From: Azohydromonas aeria | GTDB lineage: Bacteria; Pseudomonadota; Gammaproteobacteria; Burkholderiales; Burkholderiaceae_C | DNA: 58,326 bases | Assembly (NCBI RefSeq): GCF_009760915.1 | Contig: NZ_VIDQ01000046.1 | Span: forward strand, 1-58,326 | Direction of reading: 5' to 3' | Shown here: in pieces, positions 16,325-24,100 of the stretch | Numbering within the stretch: the first letter of the stretch is position 1 | Layout of the letters: each line of letters opens with the position of its first letter | Position numbers and translations under genes: made by a program | Notes under the pieces: generated by a model | The model's database searches: none | What the model was told of the DNA's origin: nothing | Seen by the model: only the letters and a program-made list of their open reading frames with translations

Positions 16325-16780
16325 ATGGATCGCAGCGACCTTCGCACCCGGGCCCTGGCGCTGGCCGTGGGGCTCGCGCTGGGCGGATTCACCGTGGCGG
16401 CGCAGGCCGCGCTGCCCGCGCCCACGCCGGAACAGCAGGCCGCGGCGGCGGCCAAGGCCGCGCAGGCCGCCTCGGCCGCGGCGGTCGAGAAGCAGCAGCT
16501 CGATGCCGCGACCGACCGCGTCGCGCAGCACTGGCGCCAGCGCGCCGCCGCGCAGGGCTGGAAGGTGAACCCGCCCACGCCGGTGGCCACGGCCGCGGTG
16601 GGCAACTCCGGCGCCGGCACCGGCGGCGCGCAGCAGCCGGGGCAGGGCAACCCGCACAGCGCGCCGGGCACGCCGGCGGCCGGGGCCGCGGCGCCGGCGC
16701 TGCCCATCCGCAGCGAGAAGCACGGCACGGCGCCGCCCAGCGAGGACGTGAAGCAGCCCAAGACGGGGCTGGCGCGCTAG
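16325..16780 (+). CDS. Secreted Ala/Gly/Pro-rich protein
   Basis: A 151-residue exported protein with a signal peptide (ALALAVGLALGGFTVAAQA), an Ala/Gln-rich helical stretch (PEQQAAAAAKAAQAASAAAV) and a short conserved-looking core (DRVAQHWRQRAAAQGWKVN). A Gly/Pro-rich linker follows. GAAGGAGAAGG before the ATG at 16325 selects that start over the ATG at 16307. It is the last gene of the probable Fdh transcription unit, 19 bp after the lipoprotein. Function is unknown. Confidence 0.6.
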   Translation: MDRSDLRTRALALAVGLALGGFTVAAQAALPAPTPEQQAAAAAKAAQAASAAAVEKQQLDAATDRVAQHWRQRAAAQGWKVNPPTPVATAAVGNSGAGTGGAQQPGQGNPHSAPGTPAAGAAAPALPIRSEKHGTAPPSEDVKQPKTGLAR

Positions 16781-16864
16781 GCGCGCGTGCGCCGTCTCCA
16801 TTCCGGTCCCGGCCCGCGGTGCCGGGTGACCGCGGCTCCACGTTCCTGCGCAAGGTGAACCCCG

Positions 16865-17278
16865 ATGGATTACGAGGCGGTCGAGAGCGCCGTGCGCAAC
16901 GGCGTGCAGTGGCTGCGCCTGCTGGTCGAGACGCTGGGCGCGGTCGTCATCGCGCTGGGCATCGCCGTGGCGGTGCGGGGCCTGCTGCGGCACATGCTCA
17001 GCGAGCGCGGCACGGGCTTCAACCCGGTGCGGCTGTCGCTGGCGCGCTACCTGGCGCTGGCGCTGGAGCTGCAGCTGGCCGCGGACATCCTCTCGACGGC
17101 CATCGCCCCGTCCTGGGACCAGATCGGCAAGCTGGCCGCGATCGCCGTGATCCGCACGGCACTCAACTTCTTTCTCGGCCGCGAGATCGAGCAGGAGCAG
17201 GCCAGCGCCGCCGCCGCCGGTGGCCCCGAGGCCGCGGCGGCGCCACGCGCACGCCACGGGCCGGACGCCGCGGGTTGA
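16865..17278 (+). CDS. DUF1622 family membrane protein
   Basis: A 137-residue inner-membrane protein. Helices are at ~18-40 (LLVETLGAVVIALGIAVAVR) and ~57-75 (ARYLALALELQLAADILSTA), with a third at IGKLAAIAVIRTALNFFLGR. The sequence RYLALALELQLAADIL followed by a variable acidic segment and VIRTALNFFLGREIE is the DUF1622 signature. The C-terminus is Ala-rich and disordered. The family function is unknown. Confidence 0.85.
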   Translation: MDYEAVESAVRNGVQWLRLLVETLGAVVIALGIAVAVRGLLRHMLSERGTGFNPVRLSLARYLALALELQLAADILSTAIAPSWDQIGKLAAIAVIRTALNFFLGREIEQEQASAAAAGGPEAAAAPRARHGPDAAG

Positions 17279-17347
17279 GGCGACGCGCCGCCATGGCATC
17301 GCGGTTGCCAACAGCGGCGCCTGACGGCATTGATTGGAGGAGTCTTC

Positions 17348-17935
17348 ATGGAAGCAGCGGACCTGGATCGCGGCCGGCGCGCCTGCCTGCTGGCGCTGGC
17401 CGCCGGGCTGGGCGGCGCGGCGCTGGGCGGCTGCGATGCGCGCGTGCGCAACGAGAAGGCCGCCGCCGGGGACGCGGACCCGGTGGCGCTGGCCCGGACG
17501 GCCACCGGCTTCACCGCCGGCGCCACGACGGCCCGCCAGGAGGCCTTTGTCTTCTTCGACATGCAGTGCCCGCACTGCGGGCGGCTGTGGCAGGCGTCGA
17601 AGCCGCTGCAGGACCGAGTGCGCTTCGTGTGGATACCGGTGGCGCTGCTCAACAAGGACAGCCTGGAGCAGGGCGCCGCCCTGCTCGGGGCGCAGGAGCC
17701 CGTGGCGCTGATGGACCGGCACGAGGCGGAGCTGCTGGCCGGCGGCAAGGGTTTAGCTGTGACCGACGCCGCGCCGGCCGGCCGCGACCAGGTGCAGGCC
17801 AACACGAAGGTGTTCCAGTCCCTCGGTGCCGGCTCGGTGCCCTACCTCGTCGCCCGCAACCAGAACTCCGACCGGCCGGTGACGCACGCCGGCGCCCTGT
17901 CCACGGGCGACCTGGCGGCGTTGCTGGGCGTTTGA
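17348..17935 (+). CDS. DsbG/DsbA-like periplasmic thioredoxin-fold protein
   Basis: A 195-residue protein with GGAGGAGTCTTC before the ATG at 17348. An N-terminal GRRACLLALAAGLGGAALGG stretch ends at a cysteine, which could be both a Tat motif and a lipobox. The thioredoxin domain has the active-site CPHC in FVFFDMQCPHCGRLWQA and a cis-Pro in AGSVPYLVARN, as in DsbG and DsbC-type enzymes. Likely role: disulfide exchange in the envelope, anchored to a membrane. Weak context link: it directly follows the formate dehydrogenase region and DUF1622. Confidence 0.82.
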   Translation: MEAADLDRGRRACLLALAAGLGGAALGGCDARVRNEKAAAGDADPVALARTATGFTAGATTARQEAFVFFDMQCPHCGRLWQASKPLQDRVRFVWIPVALLNKDSLEQGAALLGAQEPVALMDRHEAELLAGGKGLAVTDAAPAGRDQVQANTKVFQSLGAGSVPYLVARNQNSDRPVTHAGALSTGDLAALLGV

Positions 17936-17966
17936 GCGGCCACGTGCGGCCGCGCGCGGCCGCTCA
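17933..17966. terminator. Inverted repeat containing both stop codons of convergent genes
   Basis: TGAGCGGCC (17933-17941) is a perfect complement of GGCCGCTCA (17958-17966), with a GC-palindromic centre. The left TGA is the stop of the DsbG-like gene and the right TCA is the stop of the histidine kinase gene. It probably acts as a shared bidirectional transcription end, although there is no T-tract. Confidence 0.45.
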
Positions 17967-19388
17967 CCCCGCCGCCTTCTTCAACTCGAACTCCACCTCG
18001 AAGGCCGTGCCGCGCCCGGGCTCGCTCTTGACGCGGATGGAGCCGTCCATCAGCGCCACGGTCTCGCGCGCGATGGCCAGGCCCAGGCCGCTGCCGCCGT
18101 GGCGCCGGGTGCTGGAGGAGTCGGCCTGCTCGAAGGGGTTGAAGAGGCGCTCCACCTGCTCGGCCGGCATGCCGCAGCCGGTGTCGCTGACGATCACGCG
18201 CACCAGCGCCACGTGCTCGTCCTCGCGCAGGCAACGCATGTGCAGCCGCACCTCGCCGCGCTCGGTGAACTTCAGCCCGTTGTGCAGCAGGTGGAAGAGC
18301 AGCTGGCGCAGCCGCCGCGCGTCGGCGTGGAAGGGGCGGTCCAGCGCCGGGTCGAGGTCGCACTCCAGCAGCAGCGGCTTGCCCTGCGCCAGCGGCAGCA
18401 TCTCCGCCACCAGCGCCTCGATGAGCTGGGCCAGGTTGAAGGGTTGCGGGCGCAACGCCAGCCCGCCGGCCTGGATGCTGGCCACGTCCAGCAGCTCCTC
18501 GATCAGCGTCACCAGCCGCGTGCCGGACTCCAGCGCCGTGTCGGCATAGCGGCGCTGGTGCGGCGCCAGCTCGGTGCCCTGCAGCAGCTGCAGCATGCCC
18601 ATGACGCCGTTGAGCGGCGTGCGCAGCTCGTGGCTGATGGCCGAGAGGAAGCGCGACTTGGCCTCGCTGGCCTGCTCGGCGTCGGCGCGCGCCATCCGCA
18701 GCGCCTCGGTCTGCTGCTGCAGGTGGCGCGTCTGCTGCTCCAGGCGCTGCACCAGGTCGCGCGCGGCATGCACGCCGCGGCGCACGCGCTCGCGCAGCCG
18801 CTGCGTGACCAGCCCGGTGAGCGACAGGTACAGCCCGGCCAGGTACAGGATCACGGCCATGCCGATGTGGTCCAGCCACGGCACGGGCTCGCCCGGCGGC
18901 CCGAACCACGCGGCATGCACCAGGTAGGCCAGCAGCGCCACGTGGTTGAAGTAGAGCGCGCGCTTGAAGCCGAAGCCGGCCTGGTCGGCCACGCGCACCA
19001 GCAGCACCGCGACGTAGAGCAGCGGGTCGCTGCCGATGTGGTGCAGGTTGAGCAGCCACATCGGCAGGTCCAGGTGCAGGAAGACCAGTCCCAGGTCCAG
19101 CCGGGTGCTGCGCTCCCACCAGCGCCGCAGCACCCACCAGCTGCCCAGGCAGTACGCGACGTTGGCCGCCAGCACCTGCCACAGCGCCGGGGCGTCGAGC
19201 GGCCGCCCGGCGCGCAGGTCGTACAGCAGCAGGATCACCGCCAGCACGAAGAAGCCCGCGGCGCGCATGGCCGGGATCTGGCGCGTGTGCAGCCGCCGCC
19301 GCGACTTCTCGCGGATGCGCTGCAGCTGTGCCTCGTCCACGGTGAACGGCGGGCCGCTGTCCGGCCCCCCGTTGTCGTTGGGTCCCAT
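17964..19388 (-). CDS. Membrane sensor histidine kinase (orphan)
   Basis: A 474-residue kinase. About six hydrophobic segments fill residues ~40-205 (AAGFFVLAVILLLYDL, VLAANVAYCLGSWWVL, LHLDLPMWLLNLHHIG, IGMAVILYLAGLYLSLTGLV), with no extended periplasmic domain. A coiled coil (DLVQRLEQQTRHLQQQTEAL) leads into the HisKA H-box FLSAISHELRTPLNGVMGML and the ATPase (GCGMPAEQVERLFNPFEQAD, SGLGLAIARETVALMDG). No response regulator is adjacent. It is divergent from the SUOX-fold gene at 19654, a pairing that suggests the kinase responds to redox or oxyanion stress; this is inference. Confidence 0.88.
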   Translation of the reverse strand: MGPNDNGGPDSGPPFTVDEAQLQRIREKSRRRLHTRQIPAMRAAGFFVLAVILLLYDLRAGRPLDAPALWQVLAANVAYCLGSWWVLRRWWERSTRLDLGLVFLHLDLPMWLLNLHHIGSDPLLYVAVLLVRVADQAGFGFKRALYFNHVALLAYLVHAAWFGPPGEPVPWLDHIGMAVILYLAGLYLSLTGLVTQRLRERVRRGVHAARDLVQRLEQQTRHLQQQTEALRMARADAEQASEAKSRFLSAISHELRTPLNGVMGMLQLLQGTELAPHQRRYADTALESGTRLVTLIEELLDVASIQAGGLALRPQPFNLAQLIEALVAEMLPLAQGKPLLLECDLDPALDRPFHADARRLRQLLFHLLHNGLKFTERGEVRLHMRCLREDEHVALVRVIVSDTGCGMPAEQVERLFNPFEQADSSSTRRHGGSGLGLAIARETVALMDGSIRVKSEPGRGTAFEVEFELKKAAG

Positions 19389-19653
19389 CCCTTCCCCTTA
19401 CTGCTTCCTTATTCGGTCCGCACCGGTGCTCCACCCGCCGCGCCCCTGCCGCAGGCGGCGCGAAAGGCGAGCCCGTCGCTCGGACTTCTCCTCAGCTCCA
19501 CCCCCACGGTGGCACAAGCCCCGGCACCGATCCGTGACCAATTTCTCGATCGGCTCATTTCGCGGCCGCTTGAGCCTCAAATCTTGACCTCGGACAAAAC
19601 ACGATGGAGGCTGAGGTTGCAGACGTAATCACCTGTATCAAGGACGAACCCCG

Positions 19654-20268
19654 ATGAACCCCCGACGAGCCTTCACTTCCGCGCTGCTGGCCGGCGCGCT
19701 GCCCCTGGCCGTGCCGCAGGCGCAGGCGCAGGCTGCCCCGCGCCAGGACGGCGCCGCGCGGCGCGGCGGGCCGGCGCTGCTCACGCTCAGCGGCGCCGCG
19801 CTCGGCCGCAGCAACCGCGGCGCGCTGGACCCGGCGCTGGAGCGGCTGTTCATCAAGCACCAGGTGCGCTTCGAGCGCGCCTTCGAGCTCGACGCCGCGG
19901 CGCTGCAGGCGCTGCCGGCGGTGGAGATCCGGCCCACGCTGGAATACGACCAGCAGCCGCACCGGCTCTCCGGCCCCCTGCTGGAGCAGGTGCTGGCCGC
20001 GGCCGGCGTCAAGCCGGACGCACCCGCCAGGGTGACGCTGCGCGCGCTCGACGGCTACGCCGTGCAGGTCACGCTGGCCGACGCGCGGCGCTGGGGCATG
20101 GTGCTGGCCACGCAGCTGGATGGCCGGCCCATGCCGCTGGGCGGCCTGGGCCCGGTCTGGGCGGTGTACGACGCCGACCGGCTGCCCGACTTCCGCGACA
20201 AGCCGCTCAAGGAGCGCTTCGGCGTCTGCCCGTGGGGGCTGTACCACGTGGAGGTGGCGCCGGGCTGA
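19654..20268 (+). CDS. Small secreted molybdopterin-binding-fold (SUOX-like) protein
   Basis: A 204-residue protein with a signal peptide (AFTSALLAGALPLAVPQAQAQA) and a short version of the sulfite-oxidase/YedY molybdopterin fold: FERAFELDAAALQALPAVEI, LSGPLLEQVLAAAGVKPDAP, VTLRALDGYAVQVTLADARR and GGLGPVWAVYDADRLPDF. The canonical molybdenum-ligating Cys of YedY/SUOX is not evident; the only Cys is near the C-terminus (FGVCPWGLYHVEV). It may therefore bind no cofactor and act as a sensor or carrier. ATCAAGGACGAACCCCG precedes the ATG. Confidence 0.75.
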   Translation: MNPRRAFTSALLAGALPLAVPQAQAQAAPRQDGAARRGGPALLTLSGAALGRSNRGALDPALERLFIKHQVRFERAFELDAAALQALPAVEIRPTLEYDQQPHRLSGPLLEQVLAAAGVKPDAPARVTLRALDGYAVQVTLADARRWGMVLATQLDGRPMPLGGLGPVWAVYDADRLPDFRDKPLKERFGVCPWGLYHVEVAPG

Positions 20269-20332
20269 TGCACCGGCCGGGGGCATGGGCCTTGCCGCCG
20301 TGATGGGACCGAGTGCACCGCGTCCCGCCGCC

Positions 20333-21043
20333 ATGGAATTCCGCTTCTACGCCGAACTGGGCGACTTCCTGGCGCCGCCGCGGCGCGGCCGGGCCTTCGA
20401 GCACGCGGTGGCGCCGCACGAGAGCGCCAAGCACGCCATCGAGGCGCTGGGCGTGCCGCACACCGAGGTGGCGCTGCTGCTGGTCAACGGGCAGCCCGCG
20501 CCGCTGGAGACGCGGCTGCGGCCCGGCGATCGGGTGGCCGTGCTGCCGGCGCTGCGCCGGCTCGACCCGGCGGCGCCGGATGCGGCGTGGCGCTTCATCG
20601 CCGACGCGCACCTGGGCCGGCTGGCGCGCTGGCTGCGCTTCGCCGGCTTCGACACGCTCTGGCACAACGCCTGGGACGACGCCGAGCTGGTGGCCATCGC
20701 CGCGGCCGAAGGCCGCACCGTGCTCACGCGCGACCGCGCGCTGCTGATGCGCCGCGAAGTCGTCAAGGGCGCCTGCCTGCGCGACGACGACCCGCTGGCG
20801 CAACTGGCCGACGTGGCCCGGCGCTTTTCCCTGCCGCTGCGCGAGGCGGGCCCAAGCCGCTGCCTGGAGTGCAACGCGGTGCCCGTGCCGGTGGCCAAGG
20901 CCGAGGTCGAGGCGCAGCTGCTGCCGCGCACGCGCGCCGCCTTCGACGCCTTCTGGCGCTGCCCGGGCTGCGCGCGCGTGTTCTGGCACGGCTCGCACTG
21001 GCGGCGCATGCGCGAGGCGGTGGGCGCGGTGGCGCTGGATTGA
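20333..21043 (+). CDS. Mut7-C RNase-like protein with N-terminal ubiquitin-like domain
   Basis: A 236-residue protein. Residues 1-~80 match the Mut7-C ubiquitin-like domain (MEFRFYAELGDFLAPPRRG, VNGQPAPLETRLRPGDRVAV). Residues ~85-235 match Mut7-C, a PIN-like nuclease fold: RFIADAHLGRLARWLRFAG with the first acidic residue, ILTRDRALL-type TVLTRDRALL, and a C-terminal zinc ribbon CLECN...CPGCARVFWHGSHW. The start is ambiguous (20285, 20303 or 20333); 20333 is chosen because the domain starts there. The role is unknown, inferred RNA or tRNA metabolism. Confidence 0.85.
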   Translation: MEFRFYAELGDFLAPPRRGRAFEHAVAPHESAKHAIEALGVPHTEVALLLVNGQPAPLETRLRPGDRVAVLPALRRLDPAAPDAAWRFIADAHLGRLARWLRFAGFDTLWHNAWDDAELVAIAAAEGRTVLTRDRALLMRREVVKGACLRDDDPLAQLADVARRFSLPLREAGPSRCLECNAVPVPVAKAEVEAQLLPRTRAAFDAFWRCPGCARVFWHGSHWRRMREAVGAVALD

Positions 21044-21138
21044 AGTCCGGCCGGGCCGCGTAGGCCGGGTGACGCAAGGTTTCACCGTCCCACCCGCCAC
21101 CAACCGCGCGGACACTTCCACGCTGGAGGTGAGCCGCG

Positions 21139-24100
21139 ATGTCCCGCATCTTCCTGAGCCATTCCAGCGCGGATGAGCGCGAGGCGGTGGCGCTGTGCCA
21201 GTGGCTGCGCGACAACGGCTGGGACGACGTGTTCCTGGACGTCGATCCCAAGCGCGGCCTGGCCGCGGGCGAGCGCTGGCAGGAGGCGCTGCGCCGGGCG
21301 GCCGACCGCTGCGAGGCGGTGCTGGTGCTGCTGTCGCCGGCCTGGGCCGCCTCGAAGTGGTGCCTGGCGGAGTTCCTGCTCGCCAAGAGCCTGAACAAGC
21401 GCATCTTCGCCGTGGTGCTGCACGAGGTGCCCCTGGGCGAGCTGCCTGCGGAGCTGACGGCCGAGTGGCAGCTGTGCCGCCTGGCGGGCGAGGGGCGCCA
21501 GGCCGGCATCCACTTCGAGTACAGGGAGGCCGCAGACCGGGTCGAGTTCCGGGCCGAGGGCCTGCTGCGCCTGGCCGACGGGCTGCACCGCGCCCAGCTG
21601 GACGCGTCCTTCTTCCCCTGGCCGCCGCCTGACGATCCCGGCCGCGCCCCGTACCGCGGCCTGGAGCCGCTGGAGTCGGTCGATGCGGCGGTGTTCTTCG
21701 GCCGCGACGTGGAGATCGTGCGCGCGCTGGACGCGCTGCGTGGCATGCGCGCAGGTCCCGACAAGCGGCTGTTCGTGATCCTGGGGGCCTCGGGCGCGGG
21801 CAAGTCGTCGTTCCTGCGCGCCGGGCTGCTGCCGCGGCTGGCGCGCGACGATCGCCACTTCCTGCCACTGGCGCCGGTGCGGCCGCAGCGTGCGCCGCTG
21901 TCGGGACCGCACGGGTTGGTGCAGGCGCTGCGGCGTGCGCTGATGGCGTTGAACCTGCCCGACGTGGCACCGGGTCGGCTGCTGGAGCGGCTGCGCACAG
22001 GCGGGCCTGCGGCGCTGGCGGCCTTGCTGCACGCGCTGCGGGACGCCGCCGCGGCGCGGCTGCTGCAACCGCTGGACGGCGAGGCAGTGCCGGTGCCGCT
22101 GCTGCCGGTGGACCAGGCCGAGGAGCTGTTCAACGCCGATGCGGGCGAGGAGGCACAGGCCTTCCTGCGCCTGCTCGGCGGCGTGATGGGGGCGGGTGGA
22201 GACGGTCCGGCGGGCGCCGGGGCGGTGCCGCTGATCGCGGCCTTCACCATTCGCTCGGACCGCTACGAGCCGCTGCAGGCCGCGTCCGAGCTCGCCGGGC
22301 TGCAGGGCGTGGTGTTCGACGACCTCAAGCCGATGCCGCCTACGCGCTTCAGGGACGTGATCACCGGCCCGGCGCAGCGGGCCGAGGCGGCGGGCCAGGC
22401 CCTGGCGGTCGAGCCCGCGCTGGTGGAGCGGCTGGTAGAGGACTCGGCGCAGGGCGGCGACACGCTGCCGCTGCTGGGCCTGGTGCTGGCGCGGCTGTAC
22501 CGCGACTACGGCGCCGGGGGACGGCTCGGTCTGGATGACTACCGCGACATGGGCGGCCTGGCGAGCGTGGTGCGCAACGAAGTTGAAGGCATGCTGGCGG
22601 CCGACGCGGCCACGCGCGCGCAACAGCTGGCGCTGCTGCGCGCCGCCTTCGTGCCCTGGCTGGCGACGATCAACCCGGCCAACGACCAGCCCATGCGCCG
22701 CGTGGCGCGGCTGGCGGACCTGCCGCCGCCCAGCCACGCGCTCGTCCATGCGCTGGCCGCGCGGCGGCTGCTGCTGACGGACCGGCGCGGCGACGACACC
22801 GTGGTGGAGGTGGCGCACGAGGCACTGCTGCGGCAATGGGATGAGCTGGCCGGCTGGCTCGCGGCCGAGCGCGAGGACCTGAAGGACGCCGACGTGCTGG
22901 AGCGCGCGGCGCAGGCCTGGGAGAAGGCCGGGCGCAGGGACGCCTGGCTGATGGAGGGAGAACGGCTGGGCATTGCCGAGGCGCTGGCGGGCAAGCCCGG
23001 CTTCGTGCGGCGGCTGGAGAGTTGCCGCGACTTCCTGGCGGCATCGCGGCGGCGCGAGGACGTGCGCAGGCACGAGGAGCAGGCGCGCCGGCAGGCCGAG
23101 CTGGAGGCGGCGCAGCGCATCGCGGCGGAGCAGGAGAAGCGGGCCGAAGTCGAGGTGCTGGCGCGCCGCGAGGCGGAAGCGGGGGCGCGCCGGCTGCGGG
23201 TGCGGCAGCGCGGCCTGTACGCGGCGCTGGCGGTCGTGGCGCTCACCGCCGCCTGGGCTTACGAGCAGTTCCGGCAGGCCACCGCGGCGCAGCGGCTCGC
23301 GACGTCGGCCTCGGTGCGCGCCAATGCGCTGCGGCTGGCCGCGGAGGCGAAGGCAATGCGGGCCGGCGCGCTCGCGGGCGGCGACGAGCGGGCGCTGCTG
23401 CAATTGCTGGCCGGAGCGCGCACCGCGCCGGGGGCGGTGGACGGTGAGCTGCTGGAGGTGCTGCAGGGACGCGAGCTCGCGAAGCTGCACACCCAGGGCC
23501 TGCGCGAAACCGCCCGGGCCGTGGCCTTCAGCCCCGACGGCAGCCGGGTGGTGACCGGCGGCGATGACGGCTCGGTGGAGGTTTTCGACACCGGCAGCGG
23601 TCGCGCGCTCGCCTTTCGCGGCGAGGCCCACCACGGGCGCGTGAACGTGCTCGCCTTCGCACCCGGAGGTGGCCGCTTCGTTTCCGGCGGCAGCGACGGC
23701 CGGCTGCTGCGGTGGGATGCCGCGACGGGCGAGCCCATCGGCGAGGCGTTGCCGGGACACGAGGGCGCGGTCAACGGCGCGGCCTTCAGCCCCGACGGCC
23801 GCCACGTCGTCTCCAGCGGCGACGACCGCAGCGTGCGGCTGTGGGATGCGGACACCGGCCGGCCCCTGGGCCCGCCGCTGTCCGGCCATGCCGCCGCGGT
23901 GCTGGCGGTGGCCTTTGCCGGGCCTGGCCGCGTCGTCTCCGGCGATGCCGATGGCGCGGTGCGCGGCTGGGACTTGGCGGGCGGCCGTGCCACCGCGTGG
24001 GCGCTGCAGCGGCTGCCCTGGCGGGTGCGCAGCATGGCCTTCAATGCCGACGGCACGCACGCCGTGGCGGGCCGTGACGACGGGCCGCTGCTGGACTGGC

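Noticed and set aside
9681..16780. Reading the molybdoenzyme as nitrate or DMSO reductase
   Set aside because: The Cys motif, the ARICH metal-ligand context, the four-cluster subunit and the FdnI-like cytochrome fit formate dehydrogenase; no NarG or DmsA-specific features are seen.
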